Shown piece after piece: positions 19,739 to 28,810 of a DNA stretch of 35,369 nt; within the stretch, counting starts at the first letter, position 1; the number at the start of each line of letters is the position of its first letter. The stretch is from assembly GCA_016935555.1 (NCBI GenBank), contig JAFGQR010000048.1, positions 1-35,369 on the forward strand, written 5' to 3'. Both the position numbers and the translations under genes were made by a program. Below the pieces are notes generated by a model, which had not been told where the DNA came from, ran no database searches, and saw only the letters and a list, made by a program, of their open reading frames with translations. Source of the stretch: Verrucomicrobiota bacterium. Lineage in GTDB: Bacteria; Verrucomicrobiota; Verrucomicrobiia; Limisphaerales; JAFGQR01.

Positions 19739-21052
19739 CTAGCCCTGCTTGCCCGGCCCCACGCAGAAGAGTTTCGCGTTTGTCCGGATGAACAGTTGCC
19801 CCTGGGCGATGGCGAGGGTTGAACGGATCATGTCGTCGCCCGGCTCGCCCATCCCGATCGTGCGCAGCACCTCGCCCGACCCGGCCGAAACGATCGTGAC
19901 GTCCCCGCGAAAGTTCATCAGAAAGATCCGGCCGTCAGCGCCGGTGGGCGACGCCTCATATTTCGCGCGCCCTGGCGTCTCAAGGGTCCATTTGACGTGC
20001 CCGGTTTGAGGCTCGACTCGCGAGAGTCTCTTGCGCAGGTCGCTCAACACAAAGAAGTCGCCGTCGTAAAACAACGGCGTGGGCACGTCCGACGTCAGCT
20101 CCCGCGCGTGGCGGCTGTTCCACAGGACCGCGGCCTCGCCCAGCGTTCCCGAGCCGTTGGCGCGGATGGCAAAGACGGGCTCCAGCTTGGGCGCGCAGAC
20201 GAGGAGAACGCCCGCCCCGCCCACCGGGGAAGGCACGAGGCGGTAGTGGCCGGTTCTCGAAGGGTTCCAGGAGCCCCAGCGCCAGCGTTCGCGACCGGTT
20301 TGGGGATCGTGACCGGTCAGACAATCGCCGCCCGCCACGAGCAGGTCCGTGCGCCCCTCGTGCGTGTAGGGAATGGGTGTGGAAAAGGCCTCGCGCGATT
20401 CGGCCACCGCCGGGCTGGGGCGGATGTGCCGCCACCGGTTCTGGCCGGTGGCCGGATTCAGGGCCAGCAGATAGGACTCGTTCGGGCCGTCGCGGCGCCC
20501 CCGTCCGCTCACCGGCACATCGCGTTGCAGCACTTGCAGGAACAGCGTGTTGCTGTAAAGCAGGGGCGAGCTTGAATACGTCCACAAAAACGCAAACTCG
20601 CCATACTCCTTCTGCAGGTTCCGCGCCCAGAGCGGACGGCCGGCGAAATCAAACGCCGCCAGCTCGCCGCTGCTGTAATAGAAGATCACCCGCCGGCCGT
20701 CGGTCACTGGCGATGGCGCGGCGAAATTGCTGCGGTGGTCACGCCGCAACCCGTCGGCGACCTTGCGGCGCCAGCGCACCTCCCCGCTCCTCCGATCCAC
20801 CGCCATCGCCACCAAGGCGCCTTCGCGCGTGTCCGTGCTCGAAACGAACACGTGATCCCCCCACACAACCGGCGTGGCCGCACCCGGCCCCGGCAGGTCC
20901 ACACTCCATGCGAGGTTGTCCGTCTTGGACCATTGCGCGGGCAGATGTCGCTCCGGGCTCGAGCCGTCAAACCCCGGCCCCCGCCAGTGCGGCCAGGAGT
21001 CCGCCTGCGCCGCCACGCCCAGCACCATGCCCATCATCATCCACTTGTGCAT
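19739..21052 (-). CDS. Exported PQQ-type beta-propeller protein
   Basis: A 437-residue protein with a short signal peptide (MHKWMMMGMVLGVAAQA) followed by the WPHWRGPGFDGSSPE opening common in Planctomycetota/Verrucomicrobiota PQQ-propeller proteins. Blade signatures recur, such as GEVRWRRKV, GRPLWARNL, GQNRWRHI, GRERWRWG and GHVKWTLETP, suggesting a seven- or eight-bladed wheel of the BamB/quinoprotein type. No dehydrogenase catalytic region accompanies it, so it may be a binding or scaffold propeller rather than an enzyme. I chose the ATG at 21052 because it opens the signal peptide; an upstream Met 14 codons earlier gives only a basic extension. It converges on the GH-GT2 gene with a 5-base gap and no visible terminator between. 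Confidence 0.87.
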   Translation of the reverse strand: MHKWMMMGMVLGVAAQADSWPHWRGPGFDGSSPERHLPAQWSKTDNLAWSVDLPGPGAATPVVWGDHVFVSSTDTREGALVAMAVDRRSGEVRWRRKVADGLRRDHRSNFAAPSPVTDGRRVIFYYSSGELAAFDFAGRPLWARNLQKEYGEFAFLWTYSSSPLLYSNTLFLQVLQRDVPVSGRGRRDGPNESYLLALNPATGQNRWRHIRPSPAVAESREAFSTPIPYTHEGRTDLLVAGGDCLTGHDPQTGRERWRWGSWNPSRTGHYRLVPSPVGGAGVLLVCAPKLEPVFAIRANGSGTLGEAAVLWNSRHARELTSDVPTPLFYDGDFFVLSDLRKRLSRVEPQTGHVKWTLETPGRAKYEASPTGADGRIFLMNFRGDVTIVSAGSGEVLRTIGMGEPGDDMIRSTLAIAQGQLFIRTNAKLFCVGPGKQG

Positions 21053-21163
21053 GCGCCGAGTGTGGCGAATCCGGCGCGAAATGCAATCAGGCAACGCGCA
21101 TCGATTCTGCGTTCGGCGGATTCCCGGCCCTGGAAACGCGTTGCGGGCTCACCAAGTCCAACC

Positions 21164-21191
21164 GCCGACACCCGAACGCCAAACGCCGAAT
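21164..21191. repeat. Heptamer tandem repeat (GCCGAAC-like, degenerate)
   Basis: Four successive 7-base units read GCCGACA, CCCGAAC, GCCAAAC and GCCGAAT. The period and core match the array at 6214-6240, 15 kb away, so the two look like members of one dispersed family. Confidence 0.75.
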
Positions 21192-21235
21192 GGCAGGCCT
21201 CGGGGGTGATATCGGGCGGTGCGTGTACAAGCAAA

Positions 21236-21321
21236 AAGCGGGTAGAAGGGGGTCCAGCAGTTGCGCCGGGTGGGCTCAGTGTGAGGTGCGTGGTCCAATG
21301 AGCCCGAGATTCTACCCGCTT
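21236..21321. repeat. Nested inverted repeat (12-bp outer arms, 7-bp inner arms)
   Basis: Outer arms AAGCGGGTAGAA (21236-21247) and TTCTACCCGCTT (21310-21321) are perfect complements over 12 bases, 62 bases apart. Inside, GGGCTCA (21272-21278) and TGAGCCC (21299-21305) pair over 7 bases. There is no T-run, so it does not look like an intrinsic terminator. It could be a structured RNA, a cruciform or the remains of a miniature mobile element. Confidence 0.7.
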
Positions 21322-21647
21322 AAAGCCCTAGTCATATGCCGCACACGCCTGGATCTTTAGCACCCGCAGTGCCACCCCGGGACGGCACGGCGAAATTCGT
21401 GCTGCGCCGCCGGAAAATGACGTTCGTTTGGGCGCAGTTGGCCCCAGCATTATCCTGCTGACGGTGCCGGAGCCGCCGCCACTACGCTGCCATACACCCC
21501 CGCCGCCCCACCCCACTGTCCAACCTCAGGACACCCGGGACGTATTCCGAGACACATTGGCCGGATTGTCGCCGGTTCCCGTCGATGGATGGCGGACCAA
21601 GTTCGTTTTTTGTGCGCTCGGGCGCGCGGACATGGCATCCTGCGCCC

Positions 21648-22289
21648 ATGCGAATCATTGGCGGCAGCGCGGCCGGCAGACGGCTCAGTGCGCCCCGCGG
21701 CATGCGGGTGCGTCCGACACCCGATCTGGTGCGCCAGGCGATTTTCAACCGTCTTGGGGAGCGGGTGCTCGGGGCGCGGGTGCTGGAACTGTTCGGGGGC
21801 ACCGGCGCGCTGAGTCTGGAATGTCTGAGCCGCGGCGCCGCCTCGGCGGTGTGCATCGAACGCTGCCCGAGGCACGCCCGCTGCATTCAACAGAACGCCC
21901 GGGACGCCGGGCTGGCGGCCGCACCGTTCCATGTCCGGGTCCAGGACGTGTTTCTCGCGATGCCTCAACTGGCCGCCGAAGGCCGCCGGTTCGACCTGAT
22001 CCTGGCAGACCCGCCGTTTGGCGAGAAAAACCTCGGCCGCCGGTCCGACTCCCTGTCCCAGCAGTTGCTCGACAATCGCCACCTGCCGCCGCTGCTGGCG
22101 CCCGGGGGCTGGCTCATCCTGGGCCACGCCAAGCGCGACCGCCTGGCCATTCCGGAGGCATGGCGGGAGGACAGAACCCTCAAACACGGGGATTCCCAGG
22201 TTTGTTTTCTCTCGAGGATTGACCCCCGGCCTCCCGGGGCCACACTGGAGGGCGCACCTGATGAAACGGCGACACCAAGCCCGTCGTGA
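21648..22289 (+). CDS. rsmD: 16S rRNA (guanine-N2)-methyltransferase RsmD
   Basis: Methylates G966 (E. coli numbering) of 16S rRNA in the small-subunit precursor, using S-adenosylmethionine. The 213-residue protein opens with the family signature MRIIGGSAAGRRL, followed by VRPTPDLVRQAIFN. The SAM-binding segment is VLELFGGTGALSLECLSRGA and the catalytic motif is LILADPPFG (the DPPF of N2-guanine methylases). An upstream in-frame extension of 21 codons exists but lacks homology, so I start at ATG 21648. The C-terminus runs about 20 residues beyond the usual end and overlaps the next gene by 29 bases, implying co-transcription. Confidence 0.95.
   Translation: MRIIGGSAAGRRLSAPRGMRVRPTPDLVRQAIFNRLGERVLGARVLELFGGTGALSLECLSRGAASAVCIERCPRHARCIQQNARDAGLAAAPFHVRVQDVFLAMPQLAAEGRRFDLILADPPFGEKNLGRRSDSLSQQLLDNRHLPPLLAPGGWLILGHAKRDRLAIPEAWREDRTLKHGDSQVCFLSRIDPRPPGATLEGAPDETATPSPS
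22247..22252 (+). promoter_or_regulatory. Ribosome binding site that fixes the TPR gene start
   Basis: GGAGGG lies 8 bases before the ATG at 22261, inside the end of rsmD. It supports that start over the open frame upstream, where the translation has no homology. Confidence 0.8.
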
Positions 22290-23160
22290 CCCGGCTTCGT
22301 CCGGAGTGAGACCCGGCCAACCTGCAGCACGGTTCCGAGCGCCGCGGCGCGTCCCGTGGGAAGGCGTGCTCATGATCACCGCCATTCTGGGCGCCCTGGG
22401 CTTCCTGGTGTGGCAGACGTCCCTCCGCCCCGGACGATCCGGCCCGGTGCGGGACTCACGCTCCCAGGCGCCGTCGACGGGCGCGCCCGGCGGCCTGCCC
22501 GGCGCCGCGCCGACGCGAACCGCGGGGACGCCGGAGGCGGCATCCGGGGCCACCGAGCGGGGTGACACGAACGATCCGGTCCAGCTGCGCGAGCGGGGCA
22601 ACGCGATGTTGGCGCAAGGCCGGTGGTCCGAGGCAATTGCCAGCTACGGCACCGCGCTGGCAATCGACCCCGAGGACGAGGAACTCCATTTCAGCCTGGG
22701 CGCGGCCTATGCCCGTGCGCGTCGAACCAACGAGGCCATCGCCGCCTACACGAAGGCGCTGGAGATCTCCCCAAACTATGTCGAGGCGCACCTCAACCTG
22801 GGCAACCTGCAGACCGGCCTTCGGCATTACACGAACGCGATCGCCCATTTCGAGGCCGCCTTGAAGAGCGACCCGAATTACGCCGCGGCGTGGAACAGCC
22901 TGGGCCGCGCGCTGGCCGAACAAGGGCGCGCCGCGCAGGCCATCACCCCCTTCCGCGAAGCCGTGCGCCTCGACCCTTCCTACCCGGAAGCGCGCTTTAA
23001 CCTGGGGCAGGTTGCCCTCAAACTCGGACGCGTCGACGAGGCGGAACACCAGTTCCGCGAAATCCTCCAGCTCCATCCCGATTTCTCCCCGGCCCGGAAA
23101 AGTCTCGACCGGCTGCGGCAGATGCGAACCAACGGCGCGGCGGGCGCCCCGGCGCCATGA
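22261..23160 (+). CDS. Membrane-anchored TPR-repeat protein
   Basis: A 299-residue protein with a basic N-terminal tail of about 35 residues, one membrane helix (VLMITAILGALGFLVWQT), a Pro/Ala/Gly-rich linker and then about five tandem tetratricopeptide repeats. The repeats have 34-residue spacing and typical motifs: AIASYGTALAIDPED, AIAAYTKALEISPNY, AIAHFEAALKSDPNY, AITPFREAVRLDPSY, AEHQFREILQLHPDF. TPR domains mediate protein-protein contacts; the partner is unknown. The start is set by the GGAGGG site and overlaps rsmD. It ends 130 bases before cydA on the same strand. Confidence 0.9.
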   Translation: MKRRHQARRDPASSGVRPGQPAARFRAPRRVPWEGVLMITAILGALGFLVWQTSLRPGRSGPVRDSRSQAPSTGAPGGLPGAAPTRTAGTPEAASGATERGDTNDPVQLRERGNAMLAQGRWSEAIASYGTALAIDPEDEELHFSLGAAYARARRTNEAIAAYTKALEISPNYVEAHLNLGNLQTGLRHYTNAIAHFEAALKSDPNYAAAWNSLGRALAEQGRAAQAITPFREAVRLDPSYPEARFNLGQVALKLGRVDEAEHQFREILQLHPDFSPARKSLDRLRQMRTNGAAGAPAP

Positions 23161-23290
23161 ATGGAGCGGGCGCGCGGCGGGGCGGGGCTGCGAGGTTTCG
23201 CGGGCCCGGGCCGAGGCCGAGGCGAGGGCTGTGGGACGCCGTTCGGGCTCTTGACCCCCGGGGGGCGTTCTGCTAACCAGCGTGACTTTT

Positions 23291-24667
23291 ATGGACGTCC
23301 TGCTGCTGTCCCGGATCCAGTTTGCGCTGACGGTGGGGTTTCACTACTTGTATCCGCCGCTGAGCATCGGGCTGGGGGTGTTACTGGTGATCATGGAGGG
23401 GTTGTGGCTGAAGACCCGCGATCCGGTTTACCACCAGATGGCGCGGTTCTGGACGAAGGTGTTTGCGTTGACGTTTGCGATTGGGGTGGCGACGGGGATC
23501 GTGATGGAATTCGAGTTTGGCACGAACTGGGCTGCCTACTCCCGCTACGTGGGCGACGTGTTCGGCAGCGCCCTGGCCGCCGAAGGCATTTTCGCGTTCT
23601 TTCTCGAGTCGGGCTTCCTGGCGCTCCTGCTGTTCGGCTGGGACAAGGTGGGGCCGCGGATGCACTTTTTCGCGACGTGCATGGTGTGTTTGGGGGCGCA
23701 TTTCAGCGCCATCTGGATCGTGGTGGCCAATTCCTGGATGCACACTCCAGCCGGCTTTCACGTGGTGGGCGAGGGGCTGGCGGCGCGCGCGGAGATCACG
23801 GATTTTTGGGCGATGGTGTTCAATCCGTCGTCGGTGCAACGGCTGAGCCACGTGCTCTGCGGCGCGTGGCAGGCTGGCGCTTCGCTGGTGGTCAGCGTCG
23901 GCGCATGGTATCTGCTGAAGCGGCGGCACATGGAGTTCGCCCGGCGGTCGCTGCGGGCGGGGCTGGTGTTGGGCCTGGCGGCTTCGCTGGGGCAATTGGC
24001 GACCGGGCATGCCAGCGCCGTGGGCGTCGCCCGCCATCAGCCGGCCAAACTGGCCGCGTTCGAGGGGCTTTATGCCACCACAACGAACGCCCCGCTGAAC
24101 CTGTGGGGCTGGGTCGACGAGGCCGGGGAACGGCTCAGGTTCGGCGTCGGCATCCCGGGGCTGCTCAGCCGGATGGTTCATGGCGAGGCCGGCCAGCCTG
24201 TCCGGGGGCTGGCGGAGTTCGCGCGCGCGGATCGTCCGCCGGTGCCGCTGACGTATTTGAGTTACCATGGCATGCTGGGCCTGGGGATGGGATTGCTGGC
24301 GCTCAATGGGCTGGCGGCCTTCCTGGAGTGGCGCGGAACTCTGGTGCGGAAGCGCTGGCTGCTATGGGTGCTGGTGCTCGGGGTTCTCGGGCCGCAGCTG
24401 GCCAACCAGCTCGGCTGGCTCGCCGCCGAAGTCGGCCGCCAACCCTGGATCGTCCACGGCCTGCTGCGCACCTCGGACGCGCTGTCGCCGACGGTCACGG
24501 CCCCCATGGTGGTGACCTCGCTGGTCCTGTTCGGGCTCGTTTATGTGCTCCTCTTCGCCGCGTTCGTCTGCCTGCTCAACGACAAAATCCAGCACGGCCC
24601 CGACGCGGCCGATCTTGCCCCCGCCGGAAAACACGCCCTGCCCGACGCGGGCCGTTCGGCGGGTTGA
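23291..24667 (+). CDS. cydA: Cytochrome bd ubiquinol oxidase subunit I
   Basis: Catalytic subunit of the bd-type terminal oxidase, which oxidises quinol and reduces oxygen to water at the inner membrane with high oxygen affinity. The 458-residue multi-helix protein opens as the family does ([25 protein letters not shown]), with the heme ligand His18 (E. coli His19). His187 in SHVLCGAW corresponds to E. coli His186, and the conserved EFEFGTNW helix is present. The loop after helix five is short, so this is the short Q-loop type. I prefer the ATG at 23291 over a GTG three codons upstream because it matches the family N-terminus; no strong ribosome site is visible. cydB follows 9 bases later, so the two are one operon. 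Confidence 0.96.
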   Translation: MDVLLLSRIQFALTVGFHYLYPPLSIGLGVLLVIMEGLWLKTRDPVYHQMARFWTKVFALTFAIGVATGIVMEFEFGTNWAAYSRYVGDVFGSALAAEGIFAFFLESGFLALLLFGWDKVGPRMHFFATCMVCLGAHFSAIWIVVANSWMHTPAGFHVVGEGLAARAEITDFWAMVFNPSSVQRLSHVLCGAWQAGASLVVSVGAWYLLKRRHMEFARRSLRAGLVLGLAASLGQLATGHASAVGVARHQPAKLAAFEGLYATTTNAPLNLWGWVDEAGERLRFGVGIPGLLSRMVHGEAGQPVRGLAEFARADRPPVPLTYLSYHGMLGLGMGLLALNGLAAFLEWRGTLVRKRWLLWVLVLGVLGPQLANQLGWLAAEVGRQPWIVHGLLRTSDALSPTVTAPMVVTSLVLFGLVYVLLFAAFVCLLNDKIQHGPDAADLAPAGKHALPDAGRSAG

Positions 24668-24676
24668 AACCCCGTT

Positions 24677-25693
24677 ATGGATCTGAACACCACCTGGTTC
24701 GTTCTCATCGGCGTCCTGTTCGCCGGGTATGCGATGCTCGACGGCTTCGACCTGGGCGTCGGCGCGCTGCACCTGTTCACAGACACGGACGACGAGCGCC
24801 GCATCATGCTCAACGCCATCGGGCCGGTTTGGGACGGCAACGAGGTGTGGCTGGTGACCGGGGGCGGGGCGCTGTTTGCGGCATTTCCCAACGTGTATGC
24901 GACCGCGTTTTCCGGGTTTTACCTCGCGTTCGTGCTGCTGCTCGTGGCGCTCATCTTCCGCGCCGTCGCCATCGAGTTCCGCAGCAAACGGCCCGGACGC
25001 CGCTGGCGCCAGTCCTGGGATGTGGGGTTCAGCCTTGGCAGTGTCCTGTCCAGCCTGCTTATCGGGGTTGTCCTCGGCAATCTCGCCTGGGGAGTGCCCG
25101 TCGACGCGCGCGGTGAAATCTCGGGGTCGTTCCTCGGCCTGTTGCATCCGTATGCGCTGCTGCTGGGCGCGACCACGGTGGCGCTTTTCACCATGCACGG
25201 CGCCATTTACATCCAGATGAAGACCGAGGGCGACCTGCAGCGCAAGAGCCGGCTGTGGACGCGCCGCGCCATCGCGGGGTTCATCGTGTGCTACGCCGCC
25301 ACCACCGTGGCGACGCTGGTGTCCTTGCCCCACATGACCGAGCGGCTGCGGAACCAGCCATGGCTGTTCAGCATCGCCGCGCTCGCCCTGCTCGCCATCG
25401 CCAACGTGCCCCGCGAAATCCGCCGGGGCCGGGAGTTTCGCGCCTTTCTGTCGTCCTGCGGCGCCATTGCCGGGCTCATGGGGTTGTTCGCCCTCGGCAT
25501 GTATCCCAATCTCATTTACAGCCATCCCTTTCCCGAGCACAGCTTGAACATCCATAACGCCGCGTCGTCACCCCGGACCCTGCGGATCATGCTTGTGATC
25601 GCCGCCACCGGGGTGCCCCTCGTCGTGGCCTACACGGCCAGCATCTACTGGGTGTTCCGCGGCAAAGTCAGACTCGACCGCACCAGCTATTGA
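24677..25693 (+). CDS. cydB: Cytochrome bd ubiquinol oxidase subunit II
   Basis: Second structural subunit of the bd oxidase, 338 residues with the expected run of membrane helices. Family motifs are AGYAMLDGFDLGVGAL near the N-terminus, GPVWDGNEVWLVTGGGALFAAFP, and FTMHGAIYIQMKTEG. It lies 9 bases behind cydA, and its stop is followed within 10 bases by an intrinsic terminator, so the operon as seen ends here. No small CydX-type gene was recognised between the stop and the terminator, where there is too little room. Confidence 0.96.
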   Translation: MDLNTTWFVLIGVLFAGYAMLDGFDLGVGALHLFTDTDDERRIMLNAIGPVWDGNEVWLVTGGGALFAAFPNVYATAFSGFYLAFVLLLVALIFRAVAIEFRSKRPGRRWRQSWDVGFSLGSVLSSLLIGVVLGNLAWGVPVDARGEISGSFLGLLHPYALLLGATTVALFTMHGAIYIQMKTEGDLQRKSRLWTRRAIAGFIVCYAATTVATLVSLPHMTERLRNQPWLFSIAALALLAIANVPREIRRGREFRAFLSSCGAIAGLMGLFALGMYPNLIYSHPFPEHSLNIHNAASSPRTLRIMLVIAATGVPLVVAYTASIYWVFRGKVRLDRTSY

Positions 25694-25698
25694 CCGGC

Positions 25699-25727
25699 GC
25701 GCAAAATCTTGTTGCGCCTCTTTTTTT
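25699..25727 (+). terminator. Intrinsic terminator of the cydAB operon
   Basis: A perfect 6-bp stem GCGCAA (25699-25704) and TTGCGC (25712-25717) encloses a 7-base loop and is followed by CTC and a run of seven T residues. It lies directly after cydB and before pntAA. Confidence 0.88.
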
Positions 25728-25761
25728 CCATCCCATATGCTTGAGGTTTAATGAATCCGGC

Positions 25762-26901
25762 ATGAGAATTGTCATTCCACGCGAATCGCATCCTGAGGAG
25801 ACCCGCGTCGCCCTGATCCCCGATCACGCGGCGCGGCTGGTCAAGAAGGGCGCTTCTGTGGTCGTCGAGGCAGGCCTGGGCGAGCGCAGCGGCTGGGCCG
25901 ACGCCGATTACCAGGCGGCAGGCGCCACGGTCAGCCCCGACCGTCGGGCGGCGCTGGCCGACGCCGGCATGGTGCTGCGGGTGCGCAAGCCGCCGGCGGA
26001 GGAAATCGAATGGTTGAGGCCGGGGTGCATTCATGTGAGTTACCTGGATCCGTTCAACGAGCGGGTGCTGGTGGAGAGCCTGGCCCGGCAGAAGATCAGC
26101 GCGGTGAGCCTGGAAATGATTCCGCGCATCACGCGCGCGCAGAAGATGGACGTGCTGTCGTCGCAGGCCAACCTGGCGGGTTACGTGGCCGTGGTGCTGG
26201 CGGCGGATCACACGTGGAAGATTTTCCCGATGATGATGACGGCGGCGGGAACGCTGACCCCCGCCAAGGTGCTGGTCATCGGCGCCGGCGTGGCGGGGCT
26301 GCAAGCCATTGCCACGGCGCGGCGGCTTGGGGCGAAGGTGTCGGCGTTCGACACCCGCCCGGTGGTCGAGGAACAGGTCAAGTCGCTGGGGGCGGCGTTT
26401 GTGAAGATCGACCTGGGGGAGACGGGGCAGACGAAGGACGGCTACGCCAGGGCGCTGACGGAGGAACAACTGGCCCGACAGCGGGCCGGCCTGAAGAAGG
26501 CTTGTGCCGATTCGGACGTTGTCATCACCACGGCGCAGGTCTTTGGCCGGCGGGCGCCGGTGATTCTCACGGGCGACATGCTGGCCGCCATGCGGCCCGG
26601 CAGCGTGGTCGTGGACGGCGCCACCGAGAGCGGGGGCAACGTCGAGGGCAGCCCGGCCAATGCGATCGCCCAGCGCCATGGGGTGACGATCATCGGGCTG
26701 GCGAATCTGCCGGGGCGTGTGCCCCTTCACGCGAGCCAGGTGTTTTCCGGCAACCTGACCAGCCTCATCGACGAGTTCTGGGACAAGAACGCCAAAACCT
26801 TTGTGTTGAAGACCGACGACGAAATCCTCAAAGGCTGTCTCATCACCCATGACGGAGCCGTCTCCAATCCGGACCTCCAGGCCCGGTTCGCGAAGGCTTG
26901 A
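25762..26901 (+). CDS. pntAA: NAD(P) transhydrogenase alpha subunit 1 (NAD-binding domain I)
   Basis: Soluble NAD(H)-binding part of the proton-translocating transhydrogenase, which moves hydride from NADH to NADP+ at the cost of the proton gradient. The 379 residues start with the family-typical MRIVIPRESHPEETRVALIP. The NAD fold is at VLVIGAGVAGLQAIATARRLGAKVSAFDTRP. The alpha subunit is split as in Rhodospirillum rubrum: the membrane portion is the next gene. I chose ATG 25762 because homology begins there; the 24 codons upstream overlap the cyd terminator. A new transcript presumably starts in the 35 bases after that terminator. Confidence 0.95.
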   Translation: MRIVIPRESHPEETRVALIPDHAARLVKKGASVVVEAGLGERSGWADADYQAAGATVSPDRRAALADAGMVLRVRKPPAEEIEWLRPGCIHVSYLDPFNERVLVESLARQKISAVSLEMIPRITRAQKMDVLSSQANLAGYVAVVLAADHTWKIFPMMMTAAGTLTPAKVLVIGAGVAGLQAIATARRLGAKVSAFDTRPVVEEQVKSLGAAFVKIDLGETGQTKDGYARALTEEQLARQRAGLKKACADSDVVITTAQVFGRRAPVILTGDMLAAMRPGSVVVDGATESGGNVEGSPANAIAQRHGVTIIGLANLPGRVPLHASQVFSGNLTSLIDEFWDKNAKTFVLKTDDEILKGCLITHDGAVSNPDLQARFAKA

Positions 26902-26939
26902 CACGGTGGACCCCGACAGCGCATCTCCTCCCCACCCCT

Positions 26940-27401
26940 ATGACTACTCCCCACCCCGCCGGTTTCGTGCACGCCGGCCCCAGGCCGGAATGCATCGCCC
27001 CGGCCGGTGAAGCCCATCCCCCGCCCCTGCTGGCGTCCGCGCTGGTCGAGCCCGCGCCGCCACCCGGCGCGCATGCGGCGCACCGGCCCGAGGTGAGCGC
27101 GCAGGAGCAGGTGGCCACGCTGTTCGTGTTCATGCTGGCGACGTTCGTGGGACTGGACGTGATCCGGCGCGTCTCGCGGCTGCTGCACACGCCGCTGATG
27201 TCGCTGACCAACGCCATCTCGGCCATTGCGGTTGTGGGCTCGCTGCTGATTGCGGGCCAGCGGCACGGCGCGGACTGGAACTGGATCAACCTGCTGGGAC
27301 TGGTCGCCATTGTTGCGTCCGTCACCAACATCGTCAGCGGGTTTCTCATCACGGACCGGATGTTGAAGATGTTCAAGAAGCGGGAGGCGAGGAAACCATG
27401 A
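26940..27401 (+). CDS. pntAB: NAD(P) transhydrogenase alpha subunit 2 (membrane domain II)
   Basis: Membrane part of the split alpha subunit, 153 residues, longer than the roughly 100-140 usual for this subunit. The first 45-50 residues are Pro/Ala-rich (HPPPLLASALVEPAPPPG) and without homology. The core from EQVATLFVFMLATFVGLDVI through TPLMSLTNAISAIAVVGSLL to the last helix and a basic tail is typical. A TTG at 26898 overlapping the pntAA stop would extend it by 14 residues; I prefer the ATG at 26940, but neither has a clear ribosome site. The stop overlaps pntB as ATGA. Confidence 0.92.
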   Translation: MTTPHPAGFVHAGPRPECIAPAGEAHPPPLLASALVEPAPPPGAHAAHRPEVSAQEQVATLFVFMLATFVGLDVIRRVSRLLHTPLMSLTNAISAIAVVGSLLIAGQRHGADWNWINLLGLVAIVASVTNIVSGFLITDRMLKMFKKREARKP

Positions 27402-28810
27402 ACAGCACGTTCATTGAGGTGGCGTATCTGGTCGCCACGGGATTGTTCATCTTCTCCCTGAAATGGATGAATACTCCGCGGACGGCCCGGCGCGGGGTGC
27501 TGTCCGGGGTGATCGCCATGCTGGTCGCCGTGGGCGGCACGCTGCTGGATCCGGGCATTTTGGCGGGCAACTACAAATGGATCGCGCTGGCGATCGTGCT
27601 GGGCACGGTGTTCGGCGTGCCGCTGTCCTGGGTTCCCCTGACGGCGGTGCCGCAGCGGACGGCGTTATCGCACGCGTTCGGCGGGTTGGCGGCCGGGCTG
27701 GTGGGCGTTGCGGAGTTTTACACGAGCTTCGGCGAACACGGCCAGGGGTTCACGCCGTTCCGCATCGGGGCATTGTGTCTGGAGGTGCTGCTGGGGTTTC
27801 TCACGTTCACCGGCAGCCTCATGGCCGCCGGCAAGTTGCAGGAACTGAAGTTCATTCCGTCGCGTCCGGTCGTGTATCGCGGGCAGAACCTGATCAATTT
27901 CACGCTGCTGGGCCTGGCCGTGCTTTGCTGCGCCCTGCTCGTGGCGAACCCGGAGCGGTTCCAGTTCCTGTTTCCGGCGGTGATCGCGCTGGCGCTGACG
28001 TTCGGCGTGCTGCTGATCCTTCCCATCGGCGGAGCCGACATGCCGACGGTGATTTCCCTGCTCAACTCCTACGCGGGCCTTTCGGCGGTCGCCATGGGCT
28101 TCGTCATGGACAACAAGCTGCTCATCACGGCCGGCGCCCTCGACGGCTCGTCCGGCCTGATCCTCTCCATCATCATGTGCAAGGCCATGAACCGCAGCTT
28201 CGCCAACGTGCTCTTCGGCGCCTTCGGCCAAGTCCAAACCTCCGCCGGCCACGCCGAAGCCCGCACCGTCAAAAGCGCCTCCCCCAAGGACGCCGTCGAA
28301 ATCCTCGAGAACGCCAGCTTTGTCGTCATCGTGCCCGGCTATGGCATGGCCGTCGCCCAAGCCCAACACCGCGTCCGGGAAATCTACGACGAGCTCACCG
28401 AGCGCGGCATCACCGTCAAGTTCGCGATCCATCCCGTGGCCGGCCGCATGCCCGGCCACATGAACGTCCTCCTCGCCGAAGCCGAAATCCCCTACGAAGA
28501 CCTCGTCGAAATGGACGACATCAACCCCGACATGTCCCAGTGCGATGTCTGCCTTGTCATCGGCGCCAACGACGTCGTCAATCCCGCCGCCCGCAACAAC
28601 AAGTCCAGCCCCATCTACGGCATGCCCATCATCGATGCCGACAAGGCCAAAACCGTCCTCGCCATCAAACGCAGCATGAACCCCGGGTTCGCAGGCATCG
28701 AAAACGACCTTTACTTCGCCGACCAAACCCTCATGGTATTCGGCGATGCCAAGGCCGTCACCGGCGAGATGGCCCGCGCCCTGGCGGGCGAAGACGGCCC
28801 GGGACACTGA
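27398..28810 (+). CDS. pntB: NAD(P) transhydrogenase beta subunit
   Basis: Beta subunit with membrane helices in the N-terminal half (about residues 1-260) and an NADP(H)-binding domain III in the C-terminal half, 470 residues, normal length. Domain III shows VIVPGYGMAVAQAQHRV, then FAIHPVAGRMPGHMNVLLAEA, DDINPDMSQCDVCLVIGAND and the MNPGFAGIENDLYF block. Its start overlaps the pntAB stop by 4 bases, so translation is coupled. With pntAA and pntAB it forms a complete transhydrogenase that would supply NADPH. No terminator was seen after it. Confidence 0.96.
   Translation: MNSTFIEVAYLVATGLFIFSLKWMNTPRTARRGVLSGVIAMLVAVGGTLLDPGILAGNYKWIALAIVLGTVFGVPLSWVPLTAVPQRTALSHAFGGLAAGLVGVAEFYTSFGEHGQGFTPFRIGALCLEVLLGFLTFTGSLMAAGKLQELKFIPSRPVVYRGQNLINFTLLGLAVLCCALLVANPERFQFLFPAVIALALTFGVLLILPIGGADMPTVISLLNSYAGLSAVAMGFVMDNKLLITAGALDGSSGLILSIIMCKAMNRSFANVLFGAFGQVQTSAGHAEARTVKSASPKDAVEILENASFVVIVPGYGMAVAQAQHRVREIYDELTERGITVKFAIHPVAGRMPGHMNVLLAEAEIPYEDLVEMDDINPDMSQCDVCLVIGANDVVNPAARNNKSSPIYGMPIIDADKAKTVLAIKRSMNPGFAGIENDLYFADQTLMVFGDAKAVTGEMARALAGEDGPGH

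Larger units (their letters stand above)
21053..21647. other. Gene-free divergent gap with repeats
   Basis: No coding region is recognised in these 595 bases between the divergently transcribed propeller gene and rsmD, so promoters for both should lie here. I see degenerate heptamers at 21164-21191 and a nested inverted repeat at 21236-21321. A small GTGCC/GGCAC hairpin flanks a CCCGGG centre near 21370-21390. I could not identify convincing promoter boxes. Confidence 0.7.
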
